Below the pieces are notes generated by a model, which ran no database searches, had not been told where the DNA came from, and saw nothing but the letters and a program-made list of their open reading frames with translations. Shown here one piece after another: positions 10,274 to 21,136 of a stretch of DNA of 64,000 bases. Source of the DNA: Portulaca oleracea (lineage: Eukaryota; Streptophyta; Magnoliopsida; Caryophyllales; Portulacaceae). The translations under genes were made by a program, and so were the position numbers. The DNA lies in NCBI GenBank assembly GCA_029582165.1, contig CM055874.1, positions 31,316,383 to 31,380,382 of the forward strand, in the 5' to 3' direction. The first letter of the stretch is position 1. Each line of letters opens with the position of its first letter.

Positions 10274-11269
10274 TCAAACCGCACCGGGAACGGTGAGGTT
10301 GAATTGTTGGCGATCTTCAATAGGTTGACCAACCAAGTAGGGCTTAAGTCTATGCCCATTGACCGTGAATGGCTCGGAATCGTCCCCACGAATCTCAATC
10401 GCACCATTGGGGAAAACCTTCAAAACCCGGAAAGGACCCGACCATCGGGACTTAAGCTTGCCCGGAAAGAATTTCAACCTTGAGTTGAACAACAACACTT
10501 GGTCCCCTTCTTCAAATCTCTTCTTGAAAATATGCTTGTCATGCCATCTCTTAGTCCTTTCTTTGTACAACTTGGCACTATCATAAGCCTCCAACCTCAA
10601 TTCATCAAGTTCTTGAAGTTGTAACATCCTCTTTTCTCCAACCTTTGCAAGATCAAAGTTAAGAGTTTGAACGGCCCAAAAAGCTTTGTGTTCCAACTCG
10701 ACCGGCAAATGACATGCTTTTCCATAAACTAACCGGTACGGAGTGGTTCCTAATGGGGTCTTGTATGCGGTCCGGTAAGCCCACAATGCATCATCTAGCT
10801 TAAGGGACCAATCCTTCCTTGAACGGTTGACCGTCTTCTCCAAAATGCTCTTGATTTCCCGATTAGAAAGCTCCACTTGGCCACTAGTTTGGGGATGATA
10901 TGGTGCAGCAACTCGATGTGTCACCCCATACTTGGCTAGAAGAGCATCAAGAGGCCGATTGCAAAAATGAGTGCCATTGTCACTCAATAAGGCCCTGGGA
11001 GTTCCAAATCTCGCAAAGATCTTCTTGAGGAACTTAATCACCACCTTGGAATCATTGGTGGGTGTTGCAATTGCCTCAACCCACTTCGAAACATAATCGA
11101 CCGCCACCAAGATGTAGAGGTTGTTGTGAGAAGGAGGAAGGACCATGAAGTCTATACCCCATACATAAAAGAGTTCCACCTCTAAAATGTAATGTTTGTG
11201 CATATCATTCATCTTTGAAATACTCCCGGTTCTTTGGCACTTGTCACATGAGAGCACAAAACTTCTCAC
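10274..11269 (-). CDS. pol: Integrase of element I (pol C-terminal part)
   Basis: 331 codons. It begins inside the zinc-binding domain with the C..C pair (CDKCQR, residues 9-14). The catalytic core follows: the first Asp in GIDFM, the second in LSDNGTHF, then the Glu in the GQVE block about 35 residues on. [17 protein letters not shown] block and a C-terminal KLK.RWSGPF segment are typical of plant gypsy integrases. The N-terminal His residues lie upstream in another frame (about 11300-11400), so the polyprotein is frameshifted here. The encoded enzyme would splice element DNA into the genome. The ORF ends normally at 10274. Confidence 0.88.
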   Translation of the reverse strand: MRSFVLSCDKCQRTGSISKMNDMHKHYILEVELFYVWGIDFMVLPPSHNNLYILVAVDYVSKWVEAIATPTNDSKVVIKFLKKIFARFGTPRALLSDNGTHFCNRPLDALLAKYGVTHRVAAPYHPQTSGQVELSNREIKSILEKTVNRSRKDWSLKLDDALWAYRTAYKTPLGTTPYRLVYGKACHLPVELEHKAFWAVQTLNFDLAKVGEKRMLQLQELDELRLEAYDSAKLYKERTKRWHDKHIFKKRFEEGDQVLLFNSRLKFFPGKLKSRWSGPFRVLKVFPNGAIEIRGDDSEPFTVNGHRLKPYLVGQPIEDRQQFNLTVPGAV

Positions 11270-12369
11270 ATCCTTGGAGAGTGTAGGCGATAGAACCGGC
11301 TTGGAGCACCTTCAAGAACGGTCGGTGCTAAAATGACCACCACAAGTAGTGGCATGACAATGGTTGAGCACACTTTGAATTTCATCTTCCGCAAGCATCT
11401 TCTATACACTCCATCCCCACAAAGCTTGTAAAGTAGAGGCTCCTCCCAAACATATCTCCTCAACTCGGAAAGAAACCGCTTCTTTTGTTGCCAAGACATC
11501 TCCGGGGGAAGTACACCACTAACGAGGAAGTTCACTATATCCGCATACCAAGGGGTAACTTGATGAGCAAGAACAAAGAGTTGTTCATGTGGAAATGAAT
11601 CATCAATGGGAATATCATCGTCACTTTGAGCCTCAAGTTGCAATCTTGAAAGATGATCGGCCACCACATTTTGCAATCCCGGTTTGTCTCGGATTTCGAG
11701 GTCAAACTCTTGGAGTAAGAGGACCCATCGAATGAGGCGAGGCTTAGAGTCCGCCTTAATCAAGAGGTGCCGTAGAGCAGCATGATCCGTGAAGACAATC
11801 ACCTTGGAATTGATCAAATAGGAGCGGAATTTGTCCAAAGCGAAGACAACCGCTAAGAACTCTTTCTCGGTGGTGGCATAATTAACTTGAGCTCCATCCA
11901 ACGTCTTGCTTGCATAGTAAATCACATAGGGCTTGTTGTCCTTCCTTTGCCCCAAAACAGCCCCTATCGCATGATCGCTTGCGTCGCACATCACTTCAAA
12001 GGGCAAATCCCAATTCGGTGCTTGTACTATGGGAGCGGTGACCAAAGCTTCCTTCATCCTGAGAAAAGCACTCAAACACTCTTCATTAAAGTCAAAGGGC
12101 ACATTCTTGATGAGAAATTGGGTGAGAGGTTTTGCAATCTTTGAAAAATCTTTTATGAACCGCCGGTAAAAACCAACATGTCCAAGGAAACTCCTCACAC
12201 CCTTTACAGAGTTCGGCGGCGGTAATTTTTCAATCACCTCCACCTTTGCTCTATCAACTTCAATGCCTTTAGATGAAACAACATGCCCAAGAACTACCCC
12301 CTCTTGCACCATAAAATGACACTTTTCCCAATTTAAGACCAAGTTAACTTCTTCACATCGATTTAGCAC
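11266..12369 (-). pseudogene. pol: RT C-terminal part and RNase H of element I
   Basis: Continues RT after the FMDD catalytic motif (minus strand, about 12421-12440), which lies just outside this ORF. Blocks seen are [32 protein letters not shown], then RNase H with [21 protein letters not shown] and [10 protein letters not shown], and VADHLSRL at the end. A frame change lies near 12366, at the poly(T) run. From about 11400 the frame leaves the expected integrase zinc finger, and the last 40 or so residues are out of frame. It is part of one broken pol gene with 12485-13858 and 10274-11269. Confidence 0.85.
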
Positions 12370-12484
12370 CTTTTTTCAAATTATTTAAACAATGTTCAAA
12401 TGAGGTGCCATAAACTGAAAAATCATCCATAAAAACCTCCATTATGTCCTCAATATATTGGGAGAATATAGCCATCATGCATCT

Positions 12485-13858
12485 TTAAAAAGTAGCGGGT
12501 GCATTACACAACCCGAATGGCATTCTCCGATATGCAAAAGTCCCATAAGGACAAGTAAAAGTGGTTTTCTCTTGGTCTTTTGGGTGAATCGGGATTTGGA
12601 AAAACCCGAAATAGCCATCTAGATAGCAAAAATGGGAATTCTTGGCAAGTCTCTCTAGCATTTGGTCTACAAAAGGAAGAGGAAAGTGGTCTTTCCGGGT
12701 GGCTTTGTTCAATTTCCTATAGTCAATGCACATTCGCCAACCCGTTACAGTTCTAGTGGGGATCAATTCATTTTTATCATTTTTCACAACAGTCATTCCC
12801 CCCTTTTTAGGTACAACATGGACCGGGCTTACCCACTCACTATCGGAGATAGGGTAGATAATACCGGCCTTCAACAGTTTCAAAACCTCTTTTTTCACAA
12901 CTTCTTTCATGGTGGGGTTAAGCCTCCTTTGATGCTCAATGGATGGCTTATGATTTTCCTCCATGAGGATGCGATGCATGCAAAACGAAGGGTGAATTCC
13001 CTTTAGGTCATCAAGAGTGTATCCTATAGCATTGCGATGCAATCTTAAAACTTCCAACAAAGCAGAATTTTCAGATTTGTTTAAGTTTGCATTCACAATG
13101 ACAGGATATGTAGAATTAGGACCTAGAAACTCATACCTCAAAGAAGATGGAAGAGGCTTCAATTCCACTTCCGGAGCCTTTTTTACAGCTTGTGTAGGCT
13201 CTTCTTCCTCCTCCAATTTCTCAATCTTGGCAAACCCCGGTGGAAATGGTGGGGATGCTTCCATCAACTCGGCACAAATTGCGACCTCGGGGTTGTCGTC
13301 CTGCAAATAGTCACAAAATAGCAAACATAGCTCAAGTGGATCATCACTTGGCCAATGGTTAGTCTCATGTTCCCTAACTATTCCCTCAATCGAATCAATG
13401 AAGTTACAATCATCGGAAATAGACGGAAATTTGGAAGCTTTATTCACATTAAACTCAATCTTATCACTTCCCACATCAAAAGTCATCTTCCCATTTTTCA
13501 CATCAACACAACACCCCGAAGTGGCCAAGAAAGGCCTTCCAAGAATGATTGGAGTGCGCAAATCCTCATGCATATCAAGTATCACAAAGTTAACAGGCAC
13601 AAAGATGTCACCCACCTTGATAGGGACATCCTCAAGTATACCCAAGGGGTATTTCACAGAACGGTCAGCAAGTTGTAAGGACATGGTAGTGGGTTTCAGC
13701 TCACCCATACCAAGTTTTTGAGACAAAGAAAGGGGCATCAAGTTCACACTTGACCCCAAATCACACAAAGCACGATCAATGAAAATGTTCCCTACAACAC
13801 ATGGAATGGTGAAGCTACCGGGATCCTTAAGCTTAGGAGGAAGCTTGTTTTGGATCAT
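12485..13858 (-). pseudogene. pol: Protease and RT N-terminal part of element I, ended by a premature stop
   Basis: 457 codons. An aspartic protease motif, ALCDLGSS, has its Asp at residue 33, and ILGRPFL marks the protease C-terminal half. RT starts in the last third: SEWVSPVHVVPKKGG, WRMCIDYRKLN, HFPLPFVDQMLERL, then [21 protein letters not shown]. It stops at TAA (12485-12487) where the lineage normally has Gln, so one C-to-T change explains it. The catalytic FMDD lies 45 bp further on and is intact in sequence. The ORF starts just after the gag stop, in a different frame. Confidence 0.87.
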
Positions 13859-13860
13859 GG

Positions 13861-15150
13861 CTACTGATGGTCAGTCAAAGCCATGGTCTCATGCTCTTTT
13901 AGCTTTCTCTTGTTGCTTAAAATTTCTTTCAAAAATTTAGCATAGGCGGGCATTTGAGACAAGGCCTCGGTGAATGGAATACTAATCTCGAGCTTCTTGA
14001 TGACCTCCAAGAACTTCCCAAATTGTTTGTCAAGCTTATCCCTAGCCAATCTTTGAGGGAAAGGCACGGGCGGAGTAAAAATCCTTTGGGGAGTTTTCGG
14101 TGGGTCATTAAGAGGCTCTCTCTCTTTTTGCACATCAACATTAATCACAGAATCTTTGGAGGGCGGAGATACCTCCTCATCAACCACGACATTGTCAGCA
14201 TCAATCACATCATTTTCAATATCTTTAGGCACATCAATCACCACATGCTCAATCCTAGGTTCTTTAGGTCCCTCCAATTGTGTCCCACTCCTTAAGGTTA
14301 TGGCTTGGCAGTGATCCTTAGGGTTAGGTTCGGGCTTTCCGAGAAGCATTCCCGGAGGGGTAGTGGAGGTACTAGCTTGAATGGCAATTTGATTCTCAAG
14401 CATTTGAGTGTGGGTGCTCATAAGGTCAACTTTAGTAGCTAAGGCCATAATCACCTCATCTTGTCTTTGTTGATGCTCAAGTTGCCGTTGTTGGTGTTGT
14501 TGTTGAGATAACATCAAAGCTTGTATCATGGACTCTAGGTTAGGCTTTTGGGGAGCTTGTGGTGGAGGTACTTGGGGTTGTCTTTGTCCTTGGGGTTGTC
14601 CCATTTGGTTATTGTTCCGGTAAGAGAAGTTCGGGTGGAACCTAAAACCGGGATTATAAGTATTGGAAAAAGGGTCAAAGTTTTGCCTATTACCAACATA
14701 GTTAACCACTTCGGTCGACTCATTGCTAACCAACCCACTAGGACAATTCAAGGTCTCATGCTCATATGATTGACACGACGCACATGGTTGGGGAGGGGGA
14801 GCATTCACATTCAACATATCCATCTTCTTAGTCATGGCATCCAACTTAGCATTCAACATAGAAATGGCATCAACTTCATACTTACCTCCCGTCCTCTTGG
14901 AACGGGGCTTTGACCACTGGTAGCTATTGATCGCCATCTCCTCAATCAAGGTTTGGAGTTCCGCCACTGTCTTGGACATGATATTGCCTCCTGCTGCCGC
15001 CAAGATGTTGGCCCTCAAGTTGTCATCCACCCCGTTGTAGAAAGCTTGGATCGGGACCCATGGTTCTAAACCATGGTGGGGGGCATTGACGCAAGAGGTC
15101 CTTGAACCTCTCCCATGCTTCATAGAGGGACTCATCCGGCTCTTGAACAA
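13861..15150 (-). pseudogene. gag: gag of element I, C-terminal part with zinc knuckle
   Basis: 429 codons. From about residue 28 it continues the capsid domain (EPWVPIQAFYNGV, LRANILAAAGG). A CX2CX4HX4C zinc knuckle (CASCQSYEHETLNC) lies near residues 122-135, then a Gln/Pro-rich segment and an ITLRSG block. This part binds RNA in Gag. The first 27 residues are out of frame because of a G-run length change at 15078-15083. The stop at 13861-13863 precedes the protease frame by two bases. Confidence 0.85.
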
Positions 15151-15730
15151 ATGTTGAGATTTGATTCCGGAGGCTCGTCAACTTGCTAGGAGGAAAATAT
15201 TTCGCCAAGAACAAGCTAGCAAGTTGGTCATAAGTAGTGATGGTAGAGCTTGATGGAAGAGCATCCAACCACTCCCAAGCCTTCCCTTCAAGTGAGAAGG
15301 GAAACAATCGCAGCTTGATTGCGTCGGGCGTTGCACCATTTGCCTTAAAGGTCTCACATGCTTGGTTGAATAGGCGAAGGTGCCAGTTGGGATCTTCATT
15401 GGGGAGGCCATGGAATGGGTTGGCCTTCACCAAATTGATGAGTGAACTCCTCAGCTCGAAATCGTCAGCGGCCACTCTTGGAGGATTAATGGCGGAGGGT
15501 TGATTTGTGACATTTGGCATCACATAGGAGCCAAGCGTGATTCTAGGCTCTCCACCACCGCCGCCACCACCGGACATGGTGTTATTTCGCTTGGAGTTCT
15601 CTTCTTGTCTTCTCCGGGCGTGCTCTAACTTTTGCTTCCTTCGCCGGGAGCGAAAGGTTCTTTCGATTTCAGGATCAAGCTCAAAGAGTGGAGCCTTTTG
15701 CATGCACGTAGAGTAAACCTGGCAAGACAA
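15023..15730 (-). pseudogene. gag: gag of element I, N-terminal capsid part
   Basis: 235 codons. It carries the retrotransposon gag fold blocks: F.GLPNEDPN.HL..F, IKLRLFPFSLEGKAWEWL, FLAKYFPPSK and FVQEPDESLYEAWERFKDLL. The frame is lost at 15078-15083, a run of six G on the plus strand, where five would join it to 13861-15150. Capsid protein packages element RNA. The start at 15730 lies about 90 bp from the PBS. Confidence 0.87.
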
Positions 15731-15818
15731 ATATCAAAACACCAAGGAAAATCAAAACAGAAAATAAATGACTTAGGCAACCTTAGGGTATTCGTTCAGT
15801 GGCTGGCTAGGGACAAAG

Positions 15819-15836
15819 TCCCCGGCAACGGCGCCA
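15819..15836 (-). promoter_or_regulatory. Primer binding site of element I (tRNA-Asp)
   Basis: The minus strand reads TGGCGCCGTTGCCGGGGA, complementary to the 3' end of plant tRNA-Asp including CCA. It lies 6 bp inside the 5' LTR, which ends at 15843 on this strand. Confidence 0.93.
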
Positions 15837-16791
15837 AAAACTTGATAGGCCGCAAGCGCACGGGTGTACGTGTAGCAAATATCAAGGTCGATCCCACAGG
15901 GACTTTTCCTTTCAACGCACTGAACTAGCCTCCTAGTTGATCGCTAAGTCGATCCGGTTTTTGTGGTGAATCAACTAAATCTAACTCTAATCACAATCAA
16001 GAACTAAACAAAAGGGTATTCACACAAACTATTCTGATGAAATCAAGGGAAAAAGGTGTTCAGGGGATGAAACCTAAGTCAAATAACGAATCAACGATGT
16101 GGATTGAACTCTCATTTTATTAATTTGCACAATCAAGGTTCGATAATCGCATAGAATACTTCGCAATGAGATTTTGCCACTAGAGCGAATTGCCAAGACT
16201 AACCAAGCACCTACTTTCGTGGTTATTTCGATTTAGTCAAGGTTAAAGATCTAATTATCTCAAGAACCCTAGTTAAAACTTCTATGTCTAGATAATTTTA
16301 ACTAGTTCAATCTAGGTTTTCGGGTAATCAAACTTCTCCTTTCGGTACTTCATTCAACAACCTATTAACATGCAATTGGTGATCAAGCAAACACAATAAC
16401 AATCCAATTCAAAGACCAAATAGATTGAAACAAACTAAATTCATGATAATTCAATCCAACAAAGTTAATTCATCAAGCAACTTCAAAGGTTCATCCCCTA
16501 AACTAAAAGAACTACTCACAATTCATGTTTGAAACTATAAAGCAATTGAAATCTATTCTAGAAAGCATATGAAAATCTATGAGAGATTGAGAAGTAAACC
16601 AAAGGGAAGAACAATCTTGCTAGGAATCAACTATGGAAGACTTTTGCTCCTCCACTTCGAAGTATATTCCAGTTGCTCTTCGATCTTCAATCTTCTCTCA
16701 ATCTTCAATGGTAGATGGGATGAAAGATATGATTAGGGCATGGAATGGATGATGGTCGATGATTCCCCTTCTACTCGGCCGAAAATCAGCA

Positions 16792-16798
16792 TAATATA
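16792..16798 (-). promoter_or_regulatory. TATA-like box of the element I 5' LTR
   Basis: The minus strand reads CCTATATTATGC. It is the best TATA candidate in the LTR and lies just downstream of the dyads. The start site is not determined. Confidence 0.5.
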
Positions 16799-16842
16799 GG
16801 CAAACATCGCTTCAAAACCGCCGAAAATGAAAAGACAGGAGA

Positions 16843-16993
16843 GACACGGACCGTGCCAGGGTAGGCACGGACCGTGCCCCATGTGACACGGACCGTGCTC
16901 CCTGTGACACGGACCGTGTCAGCTTCCTTCTCGATTTTTCTCACTCTCTGGCCCTAGACACGACCTGTGCTCATCCTGGGGGCACCCGTGTCA
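16843..16993. repeat. Paired dyad array in the element I 5' LTR
   Basis: Starts at 16843, 16864, 16885 and 16906 are exactly 21 bp apart. Copies at 16864-16878 (GGCACGGACCGTGCC) and 16906-16920 (GACACGGACCGTGTC) have perfect 7-bp arms around a single A. A weaker pair is near 16957 and 16979. Confidence 0.9.
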
Positions 16994-17269
16994 CTGCTAT
17001 TTCGAGTGTAGGAGAACTTTGGGCCATCGTTTGGGCCTTGGGCGATCCAACACCTCACTTCTTGGTCCTTTAAGCTCATATTTTGGATCTACACTTGCTT
17101 TTTGGGCTCGGTTTACATCGATTCTTCACAAATTCCCTACAAAACTTACCAAACTCCAAACCAAGTGTAATATGGGAAATTCGGGTATCAAATAACATAA
17201 TTAAATCAAATATTCCCCAAATTCTCATCAAAACAACCAAGTACTCATATATACAAGAAGCACTTATCA

Positions 17270-18624
17270 GAGTTGCGACTGGATGCCAGCCAGCGTCTCC
17301 TGTTGGATCTCAAGCAATCCTTGTAAGTTTTCGATCAAGAGCTGTTGGTTTTGGATGAGCTCCCGCTGAATTTGAAACTCGTCATGAAGCTCCTGGAGTT
17401 GCTCGCTGATACGCTCAAGAGCGGTGTCCCGTTGTTGACTCGGCTCAGCTTCATCCCCTTGTGCTTGTTCGCCCTCTTCTTCTTCTTCCTCATCCTCTGC
17501 TTCCTCCTCTTCTTCTTCTCCTCCTTCACCTTCTTCCGCTCGATCCCCGGGACCACCCACCACAAATCGATCCCCAAAGGTTTGTCCACACGACCAATTG
17601 CGTTGGTCAGAGACATCTAGACGTTGTTCGGCATGGTCGTCGCCCAAATGAATCACGACGCTGTAGGGTTCGTTCCCGTGACGGTATAATGTTCGCGTCT
17701 TGTGCTTCTCCAAGAATTCAATCTTTCGTAGGCGAACACCGTCGATGGGATCAGGGAAAAAGCGGGGAGTCCACTTGTTTAAATAAGATTCGAACCCTTG
17801 TTTCCTTAGGAAATGGGTGATGATGTGACCCATTCCAATAGTCATGTTTCTGGTTTCGAGTCTTATTTCCCGGAGGCAATGGAGGATACAAGAGCAGGTG
17901 TTGACCCGGCGACCGTTGATCGCATTATAGAGGACGAAGAGGTCGTCTTTCCGGATGCTTGAACGCCCGGCGTCACGGCCAAAAACAGAGTTCGAAATGA
18001 GGCGGTGGAAGATGCGAACGCTCAGACTATAGAAATCCCTAGCCTTAGAGTTGCTTTGGCAATAGTACCTCGCTCGTTGTGATCGAATCCTCGGGTAACG
18101 TCTCCTCCAACAAGTGAGTGCTTTCATAGCTTCTTGTTCATCGAATTTGACGCACTCGCCGTAGGGGATGCCGTCCTCGGGAAGGCCTAGAGCGTTGCAT
18201 AAGTCTTGGAGCGTACATTCGACCTCCTTTTTGTTCACGATGTATGAAAAAGAGGCGTTGAGTATGCCGTCTTCCTTTACCACCAAAGAGCTGAGGAATT
18301 CGAGCACCGGTTGCTCGATGATCGGTTCGTTGATTGTGGCGAAAATTTCCCATCCCATGACTTTGATGAAGAAGTCCATGCTTGGTTTACAGAAAACATC
18401 CCTTGCCGTCTCCTCATGATAGAGATCTGGAGCACAAATTTTTCGCTTCTTGACCGCTCATACCGTGTCTTGTGCATATCATCCCGAAAATTGACCTTAA
18501 TTTTCGGGTCGTATTGAATAATTGAGGCCGGTTGACCCTTGTACCGGGTTTTGTCAGGCTCAACCGAGGCTGATGGGGCGGGGGTTGATTCCGGCTCATT
18601 CCGGGCACGTTTTGCTCGACCCAT
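17270..18624 (-). pseudogene. Third ORF of element O, frameshifted and split by element I
   Basis: Starts at ATG 18622-18624 with a basic stretch, then changes frame near an A/T run at 18436-18443. The second frame (Met at 18379) carries a globular domain with a TLQDLCNALGLP block comparable to SLTL.EF...F.LP of 7628-8923. It is followed by a long Glu-rich stretch and a Gln/Leu-rich coiled coil. The reading runs into element I at 17269, where the LTR supplies an immediate stop. The native C-terminal codons continue at 4285 and stop near 4252. As in element I, no membrane segment is seen. Role unknown. Confidence 0.75.
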
Positions 18625-19277
18625 CGGAGTTACTGCAACACAAGCAACCACCACACACCAAAACACAACACAAACAGTACCCAAAAATTCCGAGCAGCAC
18701 AAATTCACAACCAACCACAAAATTTGATCCAAAAGTTCACCAATAACACTCCCAACACGAAAATATCCACCAAAAATTCAAACTCCAAACTAAATCAATT
18801 CATCCAACCAAACCCACAAGCAATTCACATAAAATTCAACCAAGAGTTTACCAATAACACTCCCAACAATCAATTTCTATCCAAAACACACGATTAACCC
18901 AAAAATGCACGAAATTGGCTCCGAATTTCGACCCAAAAACGCAAAGGAATCAAAATTTTAAGCACCCATAATCAAGGAATACCTAAGTTGAAGACTGTGA
19001 GAGCTTCCTTTGAGCGATTCGAGCCCTACAAGGAACAAAGAGCCAATGACCTGGCTTTGATTGAGCCGGAAACGGCGAACGTCAGCAGCTAGGGCACGAA
19101 ATGGAGAAGAAAGGTGGGAGAAATGGAGGAATTTGTGAGAGATTTGGCAAATTTTTGGAAGAGAGTTCGAGTATTAGGGTTTGGGGAGGGTTTTCGAAGG
19201 TGAGAGTGAGGAAGAAAGTGAGAGAGAAATGAGGGGGAAATGAAATGGAACCCCCGACATATCGCAGGTTTTCGACA
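18625..19277 (-). other. Leader-like spacer upstream of the element O third ORF
   Basis: No gene. The stretch is C/A-rich with CACAACC words at 18640-18960, then a purine-rich block (19080-19250) that is pyrimidine-rich on the coding strand. It is the counterpart of 8924-9920 in element I. Confidence 0.45.
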
Positions 19278-19547
19278 GACCGTGGGCACGGTCCATTTTA
19301 CCGTGGGCACGGTGTGATTCGGGTGAGGGAAAAAGAAAGGATAGAGCGGGGCGGAGACCGTGGTTGCGGTAAACTTCACCGTGGTCACGGTCATGGTCGG
19401 GACCAAAATTTCCAAGAGTCATGCTGTGATGAGACCGTGGGCACGGTGTCTTCAACCGTGGGCACGGTGGTCTTCGGATTGGCTAAACTGGGACCAACTT
19501 TGAGTATACTGGTTGTGGCTACGGTGACTCCCGCCGTGGGCACGGTC
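19278..19547. repeat. Internal array of four dyad pairs, element O
   Basis: Eight copies start at 19278, 19299, 19356, 19377, 19433, 19454, 19511 and 19532, giving four pairs exactly 21 bp apart. Pairs recur every 77-78 bp. 19278-19293 (GACCGTGGGCACGGTC) has perfect 7-bp arms. The motif is that of the LTR array, but this copy is internal, between integrase and the third ORF. Confidence 0.9.
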
Positions 19548-19904
19548 CTTTTCGGTTCATCTCCAGCATCTACAAGGCTCAATCACTTGGAGAAAAAATG
19601 TTAAGTCCTAAAATCTACCCTCTTGTTATCCACTCCCTTTTCTTTCTCGGTCAATTTCCATTCAAGGACTCTCTCCAATCGCTCAAAAACATTTTCAAAC
19701 CCCGACTTCATAGAATCACTCACGATTTTTTCGATTTTTAAAGTGAAACAAAGGAAGAAGAAAAGCACTAAATTAAAGGAATAATAAAAAAAAGAACTAA
19801 AAATTGAAAGAAAACACTAAAAGAGGGGAAGTAATTCATACCTCTCCCGGGTGCTTGTTTTGTAGGTCCTAGCTCGACCTTTTCCAATGTTTTTCAATTT
19901 CCAA
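19548..19904 (-). other. Spacer after integrase, element O
   Basis: A/T-rich with A-rich runs around 19740-19840. No gene seen. Confidence 0.55.
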
Positions 19905-21130
19905 AATCCGCGAGGTATGTCACAACCGTCCCGACATATTCCTCGCCCATGATGTATGGTTTGAGTTTCGATGAGTTTGCTTTGAAACACTTCCCTTGGG
20001 CATCCTTCAACTCAACTACTCCGGCGGAAAGAATTCTCACTATTTCGAATGGTCCGGACCACCGTGATCTCAATTTCCAAAGAGAACAACTTCAACCTTG
20101 AATTGAAGATGAGGACCCTATCGCCTACCACAAACTCACGTCGGTTCAACCTCTTGTCATGCTATGCCTTCGTTCTCTCCTTGTAGATCTTGTTGTTCTC
20201 ATATGCATGACGCCTCAACTCCTCAAGTTCTTCTAATTGAAATAACCGACTACCTCCAGCCGCCTTGAGATCGAAGTTCAACTTCTTAATTGCCCACATG
20301 GTTTTGTGCTCAAGTTCTACGGGGAAGTGACATGCTTTCCCATAGACAAGATGGTAAGGAGTAGTGCCAATCGGTGTCTTGAAAGCGGTGCGGTATGCCC
20401 ACAAAACTTCATCCAATTTTTCTGCCCAATCTTTCCTTGAAGAGTTAACCGTCTTCTCTAAGATCTCCTTGATGGCACGGTTTGAGATTTCCACTTGACC
20501 TTGTGTTTGTGGATGGTAAGGAAGTCCCTTCTTATGATGCCGTACTTCTCTAAGAGAGACTCGAATCTCTTTTCGATGAAATGGGAACCGTTGTCACTAA
20601 TGATGACCGTGGAATGCCAAATCTTGGGAATAGGGTCTTTTCAAGAATTTTGAAACGGATTTCATTACATCTTACATGGTATGGCCTCGACCCACTTTGT
20701 GACATAGTCTACCACTAGGATGTGTTGGAAACCCTTGGCGACGGAAAGGACCCATGAAGTCCAATCCCCACACATCGAAAGCTTCCTCGAGAATATAGTT
20801 CAACGGCGATTCATTCTTCCGAGATGTTACGGACCTTTGACACTTGTCACATTGCTTGACATGCGGATGGGCGTCACGAAAAGAGTCGCCACCAATAGCC
20901 GGTTTGTAAAACCCTTGCCGCCTTTTGGCCACCGTGACCTCCACCGGAAATTCATGACAATGGGTCAAAATAGATTGCACTTCACTCTCGGATACACCGC
21001 GTACATCCGTCATTTCCAACGGAAAAGGAAAGGATCATCCCAAAGTAATGCTTCGTATCGTGGAGAATTTCTTCCTTTGATGATGGTTCAAGTGTTGAGG
21101 ATCACTTGCCGCCAAATAATTCACAATATC
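19905..21130 (-). pseudogene. pol: Integrase of element O, broken
   Basis: Fragments in several frames. 21019-20672 has the zinc-binding HCH and CDKCQR residues and the first catalytic block, GLDFMGPF. 20494-20162 has [31 protein letters not shown] and [17 protein letters not shown]-terminal RSRWSGPFEIVRI-like reading continues to about 19905. The second catalytic Asp region (about 20500-20660) lies in disrupted sequence. The enzyme cannot be made from this copy. Confidence 0.8.
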
Positions 21131-21136
21131 CGCATA

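Larger units (their letters stand above)
4291..17269 (-). mobile_element. Element I: younger Athila-like Ty3/gypsy retrotransposon nested in element O
   Basis: Two 1,427 bp LTRs (4291-5717 and 15843-17269) with TGATA...TATCA ends differ at roughly 16 sites by eye, about 1 percent. The target duplication is GAGTT (4286-4290 and 17270-17274). Minus-strand order is 5'LTR, PBS, gag, protease/RT, RNaseH, integrase, spacer with a dyad pair, third ORF, polypurine tracts, 3'LTR. All domains are present, but gag is frameshifted, RT has an in-frame stop and the RNaseH-integrase junction is frameshifted. It lies inside the third ORF of element O, so it inserted later. Confidence 0.95.
15843..17269 (-). 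repeat. 5' LTR of element I
   Basis: 1,427 bp, same ends and length as 4291-5717. A TATA-like TATATTA on the minus strand is at 16792-16798, about 45 bp downstream of the dyad array (16843-16993). The outer end abuts the GAGTT duplication. Confidence 0.95.

Noticed and set aside
17345..17820. Plus-strand ORFs rich in Leu and Pro, opposite the third ORF of element O
   Set aside because: Shadows of the Glu-rich stretch read on the other strand.
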